Of a stretch of 64,000 nt of DNA, positions 48,801 to 60,466 are shown one piece after another; positions within the stretch are counted from its first letter, which is position 1, and each line of letters begins with the position of its first letter. Under the pieces are notes generated by a model. The model made no database searches, was not told the origin of the DNA, and saw only the letters and a list, made by a program, of their open reading frames with translations. Location: contig NC_134279.1 in the NCBI RefSeq assembly GCF_949628215.1, positions 48,596,266 to 48,660,265 of the forward strand. The letters run 5' to 3'. This DNA is from Phalacrocorax aristotelis (lineage: Eukaryota; Chordata; Aves; Suliformes; Phalacrocoracidae). The position numbers and the translations under genes are program-made.

Positions 48801-50336
48801 AAGCGACTGCTAACCTGATACTTTGATGCTGCCTTTTTCAAAATCTAATCAAATGTGATATTTTCTGTTACAAAATGCTTTATTGTGGGGAAAAAGATAG
48901 TATCAATAACAATTCTATGCTTTTCAAACACTGTTACTGCCTTATGTAGAAAAGGTAAACTGGTGATTTAATACATTTCCCCTAACTTTCTTATAATTAA
49001 AGTACCTAAAATATAATATTTCTCATGGTTCTGTTATTAGGTCAATTGCTAAGTGATGTGGTGCAAAAACGTTTAAAATATTCGAAATACTTGATATAAA
49101 AATAGCTTGATATAAAAATAAAGTATTAGCCATAATAAAGCAGTGACTAATAGTCACAGGTCTCAAAAGCTAAAGGCATTTCAATGAACGTTTTCAGTAT
49201 TGTACTTCTGTATTTGGCCATGCAGTACCATATAATCAAATCTACTGTCTTTGCCTCCTATAGTTTCTCCAAATGAAAACTTCATTTTTGTTTCGGTGCT
49301 TTTAATTGAAGGGTTTTTTCAGTTGTGTTAACACAAGGAATTCAGATCAGAAGAGATGCATGGTATCTACTGTTTTTTTTTACAAAGCCTAGTAAGGGAG
49401 ATCACGTCCAAAGTAGCTACTTTAGTTGTATAGTTTGGGGGATACAAATAACTGTTTTGAGACACTTTGGCTGATTCTGTACACACATGCATCTGCTTTC
49501 ATTATAGGTATGGATACTAGGCAGATAGATTAAAGGTGCTGAATGTCATTTGAAGAGAAGCTAATTCGAATTTTGTGGTCATGTTTATGTAGATAGGTGA
49601 CCCTCATTTTACAAAGGGTTTCTCATTGTGGTCAGGAACAACCTGGCACAAAGAACATCTTAAAATATCTAACCTGTGTGGTGTAATTAAAAGGGAAAGT
49701 CAATGTGAGGTCACTGTAGACAACACAACACGTGCTTTGCTTTCCCAATATGCATTATACATTACGCTTGACAACCCATCCATGCTGAACTTAACAAGGT
49801 TATTCAGATGTACTGAAACTTTCATTTTTCACCCAAATTCCTGGATTTCCAAATAGTTGGAGCTATTAGCTAGACAGATGCATACAATGGCAGGTTTATA
49901 ATTGTGGACTCAATCTTTGGACAATTAATAAGAAATTCCTGACTTGTTCTGTTTATTGGATTGGCCACTATTAGAGGAAAGACTAAAATGTTCCTACTGC
50001 CTATGCTAAAACCTTTAGAAACTCAGCATATGTAGTAAATTTAGACTGCCAATAATCCTGCATGCAATTAGTGTCCCAGAGTCCCATTTTCACATAGGTA
50101 CAGAACCAGAACATACATGGGAGCCCAGCATTGCAGAAAAATTGCACAAAAGTGAAGGTAAAGAAAAAGGCAATATTCCAAAGGGAGGGGCCCAAGGAAA
50201 CTAGAACGTAGGTCTGGTGTTTTGGCTAAACATCTGTTTTGGAGATACTTCCCTTACCTTCTGTACTTACATTGTCTTATGAAAGAGCAATGAGCTGCAG
50301 GCTGGTGAAAGCTACCACGTTCTCAAATTTTCTAGC
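42851..50336. other. AT-rich non-coding DNA, nothing recognised
   Basis: About 7.5 kb with no recognisable gene or repeat. The largest open frame (47,917-48,375, + strand, 152 codons) has a basic N-terminal half and no domain known to me; a frame of this length is within chance expectation for 64 kb. A locally GC-richer stretch at 44,580-44,850 stands out (see findings). A short tandem copy of CTTGATATAAAAATA lies at 49,090-49,120. Confidence 0.5.
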
Positions 50337-50762
50337 ATGCAAGACATGTTGCTGGAGCGTGTCCAAAAAAGGGCAATGAAGTTGGTGAAGGGTCTGGAGC
50401 ACAAGTCTTATGAGGAGAGGTTGAGGGCAGACCGTATTGCTCTCTACAACTACCTGAAAGGAGGTTGTAGTGAGGTGGGTGTTGGTCTCTTCTCCCAAGT
50501 TACTAGCAATAGGACAAGAGGAAATGGCCTCAAGCTGTGTCAGGGGAGGTTTAGATTGGATATTAGGAAAAATTTATTTACTGAAAGAGTGGTCAGGCAT
50601 TGGAACAGGCTGCCCAGAGAGGTGGTGGAGTCACCATCCCTGGAGGTATTTAAAAGATGTGTAGATGTGGCACTTTGGGGCATGGTTTAGGTGATGTGGC
50701 AGTGATGAGTTGATGATGATCTTAAAGGTCTTTTCCATCCTTAATGATTCTATGATTCTATA
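50337..50762 (+). mobile_element. CR1: CR1 LINE 3' end with internal deletion
   Basis: The + strand encodes the end of the CR1 ORF2 ([75 protein letters not shown]), then the 3' UTR and two terminal octamers ATTCTATG-ATTCTAT at 50,748-50,762. Between YEERLR and ADRIALYNY the usual block that includes GLFSLEKRRLRG is missing, a deletion of roughly a dozen codons that keeps the frame. The 117-codon frame at 50,337-50,690 is this fragment and not a host gene. The left end is approximate. Confidence 0.95.
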
Positions 50763-50863
50763 GATAGATGCTGCTACTTCAGAGGCTTCTAGACAGTCCA
50801 AGAAGCACTGCTTGTGAACCTGTACTTTTTCCAGTGTGATGCCATGAAAAGCTGAAATCAGGA

Positions 50864-50888
50864 CTTAACAGTCTGAACGACTGTTAAG
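50864..50888. repeat. Perfect 10-bp inverted repeat with 5-base loop
   Basis: CTTAACAGTC at 50,864-50,873 and its exact reverse complement GACTGTTAAG at 50,879-50,888 are separated by TGAAC. It spans the presumed outer (U5) end of the adjacent minus-strand LTR. It could form a stable hairpin in DNA or in a transcript. Confidence 0.85.
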
Positions 50889-51365
50889 CAGGTATTCTTT
50901 ATGACAGTGCTGGACACATAGGGGATCACTCCTTCTAATGTGCATACCCACACAGGGTTAGTTGCATAACTTACACAAGCTTTACATACATATTAATTAG
51001 TTTTCCAAGAGAGGAGATACTTATTCATTAATTTCTGAGAATTCATTATCATATGCAAATGTCCTTCGCTCATGCCTGTTGGTGTCTCTGGGTGGTCATC
51101 AGGGGTCTCTGGATGAAGGATATATTTTTCCTCGCTTTGTCCGCTAGTTAACTTTTGCTTTTGTGCGAACTCAGTTCTGAGATAATCTTTTATACTGGCC
51201 TTGAGGGATAATCTGTTCTGGTTTAGTGTTTGCTTTGCAGTTCCTTATCTTTATGGTTCTGTACATCTGCTTTTCTAAGGTCAAATATCGTCATCGTAAA
51301 TTTGTTTAGGAACTTCTTGTCCTGAAGACTTTCTGACTCCCCCAAAGCAACAACTTTTAGTCACA
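50874..51365 (-). mobile_element. Probable solo LTR of an avian ERV, minus orientation (LTR 3)
   Basis: The segment containing ACATACATATTAATTAG, GAGAGGAGATACTTATTC and CATCAGGGGTCTCTGG resembles an avian ERV LTR that I have seen often. Read on the minus strand it has a TATA-like AGTATAAAAGATT (about 51,190-51,202) and, near its 3' end, ATAAAGAATACCTGC (about 50,889-50,903), a usual avian LTR polyadenylation/U5 phrase. Proposed edges are TGTGACTAAAAG (minus 5', at 51,365) and GTCGTTCA (minus 3', at 50,874). They are flanked by ACAGTC (50,868-50,873) and ACAGTT (51,366-51,371), a 6-bp direct repeat with one mismatch, as expected of an old ERVK-like insertion. Edges are less certain than for LTRs 1 and 2. 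Confidence 0.6.
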
Positions 51366-51371
51366 ACAGTT

Positions 51372-54300
51372 CTAACTCTATCAAATGTGATATTGTTTTT
51401 ATAGGCTGCAATTCAAACATTAATATGGCCGTTTCCCCCAGAACTTTTTAATGCTCTTCTCACAATTTCCTACTGCTTTCTGTCTCCTTATCTTTGGTTT
51501 CTCCTTAAGTGACTTCCAAATGAGTGGCCCTGCTTTCATCACCAAATAGCCAGAAAACAGAATGGAAGCCTTAACAAAAAAATAAATGAAATCTGTGGAT
51601 TGAGAGGGTGTTTTTCAGGCTATCTTCACACCCAGGAAAATATCAGACTGCTAGTTTTCACTTGTTTTATATTGATCCAGTTAGAAGAACCTAAAGGCAA
51701 GTTTAGGCCGAGTATAATGTGAAAGCATGGATACAACCAATAGGCTAAATGTTTATGTTTTCCTTTCTGGAGAAATAGCAAAACAGGAATGGTTATGCAA
51801 ATGTAGAAAATATTAACATCTCCATTTTCAGTCATGTTAAAAGCTGTTGAGATGAGAATGAGAACCCACAGATAGATTTCTGCATCTGAAGGGAATGGAG
51901 CACTGGCTGAGGTTACTGGTAAAGATTCGATACAGAAATGGTTACTTTGTCCTGTGGTATGCAGCCTGACCCTTCAGTCCTAAATTTTTTTGGAGAGTGG
52001 TTTTGTGTTTAGACCTAAGACTGTGTGGTTGTGTATGTTGACATTTTTATAGGACCTTGGAGTGACTGACATGTTCTTAAAAAAATCCAACTCTAAAATG
52101 GGTTACCCCTGTTCCAGGCTACAGTCATATTTTAGCTCTGCCTGAGGTCTGTGTGACATCAAGAAGAAACAGTAATGCAAGTATCAACTTGTAATAAAAT
52201 GGGATTCCTAATGAGGCCAAATTTTTACCCACTGCATTTTTTCTCAGATTCTGAACTCTTTCTGGGTTTTTCTTTTATGTAGCGAAGTGGTGGTACTTAC
52301 ATCAACAGAGAACAACTTTCAAATTGGATTGCCCCCTTGCTATATAGAGACATCATCTCAGTATAAAGTTAATAACTATGAATACACGCACAGGCATATT
52401 TGGCTAGATACTTACATATATTTCTAAAATCTGTTATTCTTCAGTGAAAAGCAACTTTAGTTTTAGCTCAGAATTAATATTTCTTTAAAAAAGTAACATT
52501 ATTCTTTGTGTTAAGCAACCCAGTGATTCAGATTTCATCCAATTTTGAGATCTGATGTGTATAAGCATGTGGTGTAACTTCTGTAAACTGTAAGAAGCCT
52601 ATACTACACAGGAGTCAATGTCTTGTCCCATTTGATGCTTTCTAACACATTTTCACATAGTTCCAAAACTTTCAATATGAGATATACCCATGAAACCAGT
52701 ACTACAGCTGAGTGGAAGATTTTCACCAATTGACTTACTTTCAAGAGTATCTTTAAACACTTGCAAACAGGCTGGTTTTATAGTAGATTGGGGCATGATT
52801 TAATGATCCATACTGTATCACACATTTGTGAACAGTTGAAAACATTTGGTATGCAAGACTTTAGCTGCTTTGAGCAAAGATTGCACGACAGACTGCCGCA
52901 CAGACTAGTTTCCAGCACAGGTATTCAGGTGACTTGAAACTGAATCCTTAAAATAAACATGAACTTAATTCTCTGCTTACAAATGTTTCTACCAGTGATC
53001 TTTTAATGTTCACTGGAAGAAATGCAAAAGAAAGCTGCTCAACAATCACTGAGAGCTGAGGAATCTGAGGCCTCCTTTCTTCAGTTTCTGGGTCTTAACA
53101 TTTTTATCCTGAACTATGGGATCTTCTCATTTCACTTTGGAGAGGAATGTTTTAGGAAAAAGCCCTAACATTCAGTTAAAACTCTCTCTTGGAGCATTGT
53201 AGATTTGTTGCTCCTGGTGTTCAGACAGGATGCACTGCTTTCATCACATCGAGTGCTTTCAGGTATCAGACTGGGGCGTACCTTTCATGTGCTCCAAGTT
53301 AAACTGTTAAGATTGGCTTTTTTTGCCCTTCTTTGCCCTGTATAGGTTATAGATAGTCCCCTAACAAGTTTTCTTATTGCAGGAAACTATCATTGGAAAT
53401 GTTCTCACTTCTGTACTTTTCCTGTGTGATATTCTGTTTCTTTTTGAATTAGTACTGCAAATGTTAAGTTCATTGCACTTAGTGGTTTGTGGTCTGTGAC
53501 AGTGGCATGGGCAGATGTTCTGCAGATCTTCCTCATCTAGGCTATTTTTGAGTCTGGATGTAAAGTAGAAGTCTGTAAAAGCAGGAAGCAGGTGTCAAGG
53601 CTAGGGACAGTCACGCTCAGTTTTACTTGGCTGTGTTGCTTGGCAGGATTCTCTGCAGAGTGTAAAATCATTTCTTGCAGAATCCTTCTAGCTCTCAATA
53701 TCTTTTTAGAGTAACAATGATCAGCAATCGGTTGCACGATACAAAGTTTCAATTAGATATTAACAATTCATTAGACACATTTAAATAGTCTCTGTGGTGT
53801 CTTTCATTGTTGAGTCACCTTGCATCTTCCCTGTGTTACTATCAGTGAATGATAAATTCTTACTACTGCAAAATTAGGTCAGAATTCAGCCATTGCAGCC
53901 TGCTGTGGGGCAAGATGGCAGTCTTAGATGGGATTTTTCCATTCTGATCCCTGGTCCTTATGCTTCCTAGGTTTCTCTCTGCCTGGGGTGATATCTCATT
54001 ACCACAGAAATGACCCATATTTTAAGCGTGTAATTTCTATATCATTTTCCATTGTTTGCACAGATGTACAACACACCGGTAGATTTTTTTTTGCCTTCTA
54101 TGCACATTTATATTATTGTCAACTACCCCCTGATCCTTGAGAATGTAGAAACCCAACTGATAACCAGTTTCCAGTGTTACAGGCATGCTGTTTTGATTGT
54201 GCTGAACATAGTGGTGTCTCATACTTTAACATTGTTCTGCAGTTTTGATGATCCCTAATTCATATCAGTCTGAATGTCATACTACTCTTCTGTTAAATTC

Positions 54301-57300
54301 CCCACTGGGTGAGAATTATAACCAAGTGACTGGGGCATAAGGTAATTAAATCCCCTTACCAGTATGGCTAATGGAGAACAGCAGAGCTATTACAATGCAT
54401 GGGATCATATAATTTGTGTGCAAATGCCTATCTGTATTTTCAAACAAATGTTTCCAAACACATTTTTTTAAGTTCAAAGCATTAAGCAGTAGGCAAAAAG
54501 AAACTGGCCCCAGGGAATGCTTTTTGTGCAATATAGGGGGAAAAAAAAGTAATAGTGTCTAATTTCAATACTTTGAATCAGGCCCAATGCTTCACATTTT
54601 GTTTATAGAATATTTTCTTGGATTTCAGCTTTTCATAGATATAATTGCTTTCTGAAATAGTTATATTTCCAATACTTACATAAAACTTGCCTTAGAAATT
54701 AAATCAAATTGGAAATGTGAATTGGCTGTTGAACATTTTTTTTTAAATCTAGTTAAAATATGACACACTCTTCTATTTTTTGTGCCCTTGTTCTGGTTAG
54801 GAGAAGCAATTGAAAGATGTTGTTCCATGCTTTATTTATAGATAAAAGCTTTCACAATCTTAATCTTTGAATAGCAACAGATGTTTCTCAGGATATGCAG
54901 ATGAATTTAGTAATGAACTAATGCACTGGCCTTGGGATTTAGTCCTCAGATTTTAATCTAAGATTGTAAAATCAATGGTTTTAATAGCAGTTGTGATAGA
55001 CCTTTCTTATTGTTCATCTCTGTAAATGTTTTCTGAACTTTCACTGCCTCTTACTTGCAAAGAGTGTGGGCTACATAATGGCACTATTGATGATGGGCCT
55101 AAAAGAGCCATCAATTGGATTCAAATGCCTGTTGTGTTTATTCCAATTCCAAATGAAAAACTGAAATTCAACACCTGTAGAGCAGAAGTTTTGTTTCAAC
55201 AAAGCTGAATCATGTTACTTCATCCTATACTTTTATTCAGCATTATCATTCTTCTGTTTGTTACATTTAAAATGAGTCAATTTTAGCATTACGAAAACAA
55301 CTTTCTAGCATGTCAAAATTAATGAGAAATGTGAAATGATTGGGTACTTCTTACTCAAAAGCTTTGTCCAAGTAGTTGTTCCCCTAAAACATGTGTTTTT
55401 CTGAAGACTGTTACAATTTCTTTGGTTATCCTGCTAAGCAAACCAAAAGCTATAGCTACTGAAAACAACACAATCCAATTTTAGTTAAGCTAGGACAAGT
55501 TTAAAAAAAATCCTGTTGGGAGCAATGCATAACTAGCCTTGGATCCTTCACAGTAAAACAAAGCATTGCCAAAAATCCCACAAGATTAGGCAGAATATAC
55601 AGAAACAGGATTATTTGTCTGAGGTCCACTGGCACCACATAAGCACTGATGTTTCTGGAAGTCTCACAGTAAATATTCACTGCATTTAAAGCATGTTCAT
55701 GATTTGTCTGGTACCTTGTAAGTGAAGTGAGATGCAGCAACTTGTATGGATACTTGTTGTGATACACCTTAGGAACTTTTAATACTTGGCAGCTGATAGG
55801 GTCTCCTTCCATATCACTGAAATTTGGTGGGTTGAAAATATATTTTGGTGAGGAAAAAAAATAACCTTAAGAATAACTTATTGCCACTGTTTCTGTGGTT
55901 TCATGAGAGACAACAGAGGATAGGCATGGACAAGAGATGCCCAGGGGCCATTGTAAAGATGTAATTCTGGATTTGAAGTCAGTTGTCAGCACAGCCAAAT
56001 ATTTCTTGGGAGTGGAGAAGAACAGGGTGGACTATGTGGGTGTGTTTGCATGCTTATTCACTTCTGTGCATCTTCCCTTCCGTGAGCTCTAAGTGAATCT
56101 GAGCATTAAGGGCTTTCAGGACACAGTGGCTACTGAGGAAAAGATGCAGTGCAAAAAGATACTGGATATAACTGAATAGAGATTTTAGTAAATGGAAAGA
56201 TCAAATGCAGCTGTGATTCTTCTAAATAGAGCTTACTTTTACAAGCTAGAGATTACGTTGCCCTCAAATGTACGGTCTTTAGCAGGAAAATATTTCTAAG
56301 AGTGGTAGACTTGTACTAGTGCTTGCTATCTGTGTTGTAAGCATGAGTGTAAATCAAATGCTGGCATTTCTACTTTATCATTAAAGTTTGCTGTGTTCAC
56401 CGAGAAATCAACTGGTGCGGGGGCAAATTTGCATTCGGATATAGATTTTCTGTTGGAAATGTACTGTGAAAACAAACATGAAAGTGTGCCCAAAAAAAGG
56501 GGGAACAGCAAAAAAGGAAGGGATTCTGAAACTAGACAACTAAATACTGTGGGGAGATGCTGGGAAACAGAAACCACTGCAAATCAAAAATGTTTAATAT
56601 GCATGCTTAATTGAGAAAGCTGGATAAGAACAAGATTTTAAGAGGGCTGTCACATTTTGGGGAGAGTTCTTAGAGGGAGAAATTGAAAAAAAAAAAATTT
56701 CACAACATGAGAATACTCAAGTCCTAAATTTCAGCCTTTTTGCTATTCCTGTATGTAAAAAGCTAAAATATTTAATAGCAAAAAATATATACACACACAC
56801 AAACGCAGTGGTTGGAAGATGCAGAGAAAAGGGTTGCAAAGTCTGCCTTTGTAACTGCCCCAAAGTAGAGACAGGTGGTTTTGAACAGCAATCCATCCTA
56901 GAATTGAATTCCCCGTTCTCTAAATTGCCGCCTGGATAGGCGAAGTAAAGCAATCTAATTGTACTGAAACAAGCTTTTGTGAATGCTCTTACTGCGCCAG
57001 AATTTTTCCAATAATGTGACTTGTTCTGTAGTTGCAATTGATCTTTACAGTCAGTGCAACACATCAGGAAAGCATACACCACAGTGTCAAAGCTGGTGAG
57101 GAAATGCCGTAGAGTTTATCTGTGCGTGCCCAGTGGCGTTTTGCATGCTATTTCCAGGCAAGAAACAGTTCAGCTGGAGCCACTGCTCATGGCTGGCTAC
57201 TATATAGCTTAAATCCCAAACACTGGCTGGAGTTCTCAGTTACCTGCCCAGGCCATGTTTTCAGCTAGGAGGAGGGAAAAAAAAAAAAAAAAGAAAGAAA

Positions 57301-59800
57301 AAGAAATGCATGGAAACAAATACTTCTGCCTTAGGTATGCACCCAGAAGTTTGGGACAGTGCTAATGAACATAATCTGTCTTACCCCATTGATCTGCATG
57401 GCTGTCCTCAGATGTCCTTTTCTTTCGTGTCCAGAAAAAGCTAATGCTGTAATTCAATTTTTACAACATATAAATTAGCAGTGATGAGTGAGCAGCATTA
57501 AAGGAATTATTGCATCCAAGAGGCACACGACCTGTTATGTCCTTCAACAGCACAATTGAGCTTAGCTGAATTCATGTAAGCACAACACGGGAAAAGCATC
57601 CATCCTCCTGTCTCAGGAGGTAGTTACAAGCTTATCTGCCACACTGTCCTCCCTTCTAGTTGCCTTGGTGTTGTAGGGTGTCCCTTGTCACAGCTTGCCT
57701 CAGATCTTAACCTTCAGCTCTCTGCTCTTTCTTGCTTGCTTTCTCCTGGTAGCTTGGCTCACTGTCAGACCTCTTGGCGTTCTGTTTGTGTGCACCCACT
57801 CACTGCCGCATGGGATGTCTATATCCACCAGCAATGTATGGCACTTCCACCATTCAAGTGACTCTTAATCATGGGAAGCGTCTGCATGTGTTGTTTTGGG
57901 TCTTCCCCCTGATGGTTGTAGTCTGACTTGTGGGTTACAAAAACACTGAAGTCCAATTAGCCACGTGCAAAGTTAATACACTTGTATGTATTTGAAGATC
58001 AGGTTAAGATCAGTAGATTTCCTTTTTGCTTTTTTCTAGGCTAAGCTTTGGTGGTATGTTTGCTCTGGGAGTTTTCTGTGAGATACTGCACACATGTCCC
58101 CATTGTTCTGTGCGTGTTGCCTGGATAAGCTTAAACTAGGTTTGTGCAGCAACTGGTTACTCTGCTGTTAAAGATATACGTGAAATGGCTACGTGTCCAG
58201 AATTTTGCCTGACTGCCTTTTGTCACCATTCAGAACCAACTGACTTGAGCTGCTTTCCCTGACCACCACGTGGGAGCATTGTCTAGTTTTGTGGTGGTAT
58301 TCTCCTAAATTATTCTCTAGGTATGTGGAGTACTCTACTTTCTCCTCTGTTCGCCATGTCCTTTCCAGCACTTGAGAGCATCGCTACAGTTTCAAGTAAG
58401 CTACAGAGGAGCTGTGGCAACTTGAGAACCTGATGTGATTACATGCCTCTGAAATAAGCACAGATGTGTCCACTTTGTCCTCTGCCTCAGAAATACCATA
58501 CTTGCTGAACCTGCACTGGTTGTGTCTAGCCTAGAGTCTACTTTGCGCAGTAGTATCTGCTGGCTCTTGTAGATCATTCTGGAAGACGTCTACAAGAGCT
58601 TTGCTGCTTTGAAATTCTCTGTAATAAAATAAGTGTTCTTGCCCCCAGTGCAAGTGTTCCACAAACAAGTCGAGTTTTTGAGCACCCTTGTGCTGATGTC
58701 TCCCTGAGCTACTGACATTATTCTAAGGCTATAGTGTTGGAAAGGCATTACTGATGAAATTAGCAGTTTCATCAGCATTAAATGGTTTTCCTCCATTGTG
58801 CCTGAAACAACCCCATCTTGCTAATAGTCCCCTATGTGTATAGGGAGGAGAGGATTCAGAAGGAATAAATTGTGAGGTGAGATCAAAGAGCAGATTTTAT
58901 CTGTAGTATGTGCATGGCGTAGAGGGAGATAAGAGGCAAAAAAGGCAGAAACACCTGATAATATTGCTATGCTGGAATAATGATCTGCAAAGGTTGTTAA
59001 TTGTTATGTTTCTTTAACATCAATGTGATCTCTTCTGTTCCAAAGCTGCAAAACAAAAGGGAAAATCCTCTTCAGAGAAACTTAATGTGACTCCAGGTAG
59101 TTGTGCTTATGATCAAATGACCTTATCTAGTGCAGAAGCACACAGGGCAGCACAGAACAGAAATCTGTATTCCCATAGCAAGATGAAAGGGAGGATTAAG
59201 GTTTAACTGTGAAATGGGGATGAAACAGGCTTTAGAGCCTTTCAGCTCCAAAGGAGCTTGATTCTGTTCTCAGTTCCAGCATTCTAACTTCAAGACCAAA
59301 TACTAATTTATATTAGGAGTTGCTGAAAGAATTCAGAGAATGGAAATAGGGGCCCTAACCTCTTTGGTAGCCAGCCTACCTCCCTGGGCTCCACAGCAAA
59401 TCTGTCTGTGGTCCCAGATTTAAGAGGATATAGGGTAGAAACCAACAGAGTCTCCCTTTCCTCCCCTCCACTCCCCTCCCCAGAGCTCCCAGTGAGCAGG
59501 TGGTTCACACATTCCTGCAGGCTGTGATTTCAAACACTTTGGATGAAGAATCAGAGCTTTGAATGAAGAATTCTGGGTGAGTCTGCAGCTACCCGCTGTA
59601 TACTCAGGAGGGATGGCACCCCTACCTAAAAATTTAAGCCGAACGTGGTGCTGTGGTTGTGTCCTAAGTATGGCTGGATGAGGCCTGCGGAGGATTCACC
59701 ATTGCGAATGTAACTGAAGCAGCAGGACCTTTTGTCCCATTCGGGACATGGGTGGTCAGGTCCCTGGGAAAGCGGGGACAAGGCAATTCACGAGCAGTAT
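51372..59800. other. AT-rich non-coding DNA upstream of TLR3
   Basis: No exon, RNA gene or well-preserved transposon recognised in about 8.4 kb. Open frames (for example 55,501-55,812 minus, 103 codons; 56,717-57,082 minus, 121 codons) have no domain known to me. Simple sequence occurs at 56,786-56,804 (TA/CA steps) and an A-run with GAAA repeats at 57,277-57,306. From about 57 kb rightwards GC content rises slowly towards the CpG island at 60.1 kb. Confidence 0.5.
57275..57306 (+). repeat. A-rich simple repeat with GAAA units
   Basis: A run of about 17 A is followed by GAAAGAAAAAGAAA. The final part (57,297-57,306) matches the IRF-type core GAAANNGAAA, but in such simple sequence this has little weight. 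The run may be a microsatellite or a remnant poly(A) tail; no retrocopy is visible beside it. Confidence 0.7.
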
Positions 59801-60090
59801 GAAAAGGCACGCAACTGAAAGCTGTACCTAAAACTTTCGCTTGGACTTTTGAAAACATTTTCTTATTTTCAATCCAGTAGAAAATACTCTCTCTTAAAAT
59901 CTCGGTATAATCTCTGTATAATCTTAAAAAACGTCCTTTTCGAAAAGGGATACTTTACGTGGCTCTGTAGGAACCTATTGGTGCTCCGTTTCTGCGTTGA
60001 AAGAGCGGAATTTCTACGTCAGCAATCAGTCAGCGTATCTGCTTTTGGGATGTGTCCTGAAGGATTTCCAAAGGCGGTGCAGTTAGCTAG
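59801..60090 (+). promoter_or_regulatory. TLR3: Candidate TLR3 upstream regulatory zone
   Basis: Just upstream of the CpG island lie two copies of the IRF core AANNGAAA in opposite orientation: AACTGAAA at 59,813-59,820 (+) and AAGCGAAA at 59,835-59,842 (minus). A perfect 14-bp palindrome CCTTTTCGAAAAGG lies at 59,935-59,948 and a CRE-like half site TACGTCA at 60,015-60,021. Mammalian TLR3 is known to be induced by interferon through IRF/STAT elements, so such sites would make sense, but each motif is short and common. The placement relative to a real start site is inferred. Confidence 0.35.
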
Positions 60091-60466
60091 GCATACATGG
60101 TGACTGAGTTCCGAGTTGGGACCGGGCGGCGCTGCCCGGCCGTGCGCTTCAGCGTGTGCCTGTGGGCGAGTGGGCAGCGCCGGCCCGCCTCCCAGCGCGG
60201 GGGGCCCCCGCTCGCCCCCGCTCGCCCCCGCTCGCCCCCGCTCGCCCCCGCTCGCCCCCGCTCGCCCCCGCTCGCCCCCGCTCGCCCCCGCTCGCCCCCG
60301 CTCGCCCCCGCTCGCCCCCGCTCCCTGCAGCGCGTCACGCCCGGCCACGCGTTCGGTTTCACTTTTTCCGCCTCTGGGTCACCGCGTTTCCTCTCGGTTT
60401 TCCTGTGCCGAGCAAAGGGATGCAGCCCCCGCATGCCCCCAGACTGCAGGAGAAGAGCCCGCGGCG
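60091..60466 (+). promoter_or_regulatory. TLR3: CpG island: probable TLR3 promoter and non-coding exon 1
   Basis: This is the strongest CpG-rich, GC-rich block of the window apart from LTR 1. It lies 2.9 kb upstream of the first TLR3 coding exon on the same strand. Its right end reads CCCGCGGCG|GTAAGTGG, a strong splice donor (exon end 60,466), which pairs naturally with the acceptor at 63,373-63,374 to form a 2.9-kb first intron. TLR3 genes usually begin with a non-coding exon. The start site itself is not visible: no TATA box stands at a convincing distance, as is common for CpG-island promoters. The island contains the decamer array at 60,204-60,320. Overlapping long frames in all directions (up to 167 codons, rich in Pro, Ala, Arg) are repeat artefacts. 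An alternative is that the island also serves a minus-strand transcript. Confidence 0.55.
60204..60324 (+). repeat. Decamer minisatellite (CTCGCCCCCG), 11 perfect copies
   Basis: Eleven identical tandem copies of CTCGCCCCCG occupy 60,211-60,320, preceded by a partial copy GCCCCCG and followed by CTCC. The + strand therefore has twelve C5 runs exactly 10 bp apart, and the minus strand twelve G5 runs with 5-base spacers CGAGC, each unit containing a GC-box-like GGGGGCG. Perfect identity between copies points to recent expansion, or possibly to assembly collapse or expansion. Every three units are in frame, which explains the repeated Pro-Leu-Ala-Pro-Ala-Arg frames. Confidence 0.97.

Noticed and set aside
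55501..55812. 103-codon minus-strand frame with a hydrophobic stretch
   Set aside because: The hydrophobic segment alone is not evidence of a gene. I recognise no family and see no exon-like boundaries with continuing frame.
57297..57306. ISRE-like GAAANNGAAA
   Set aside because: It is part of an A-rich simple repeat, where such a match is expected, and lies about 3 kb from the presumed promoter.
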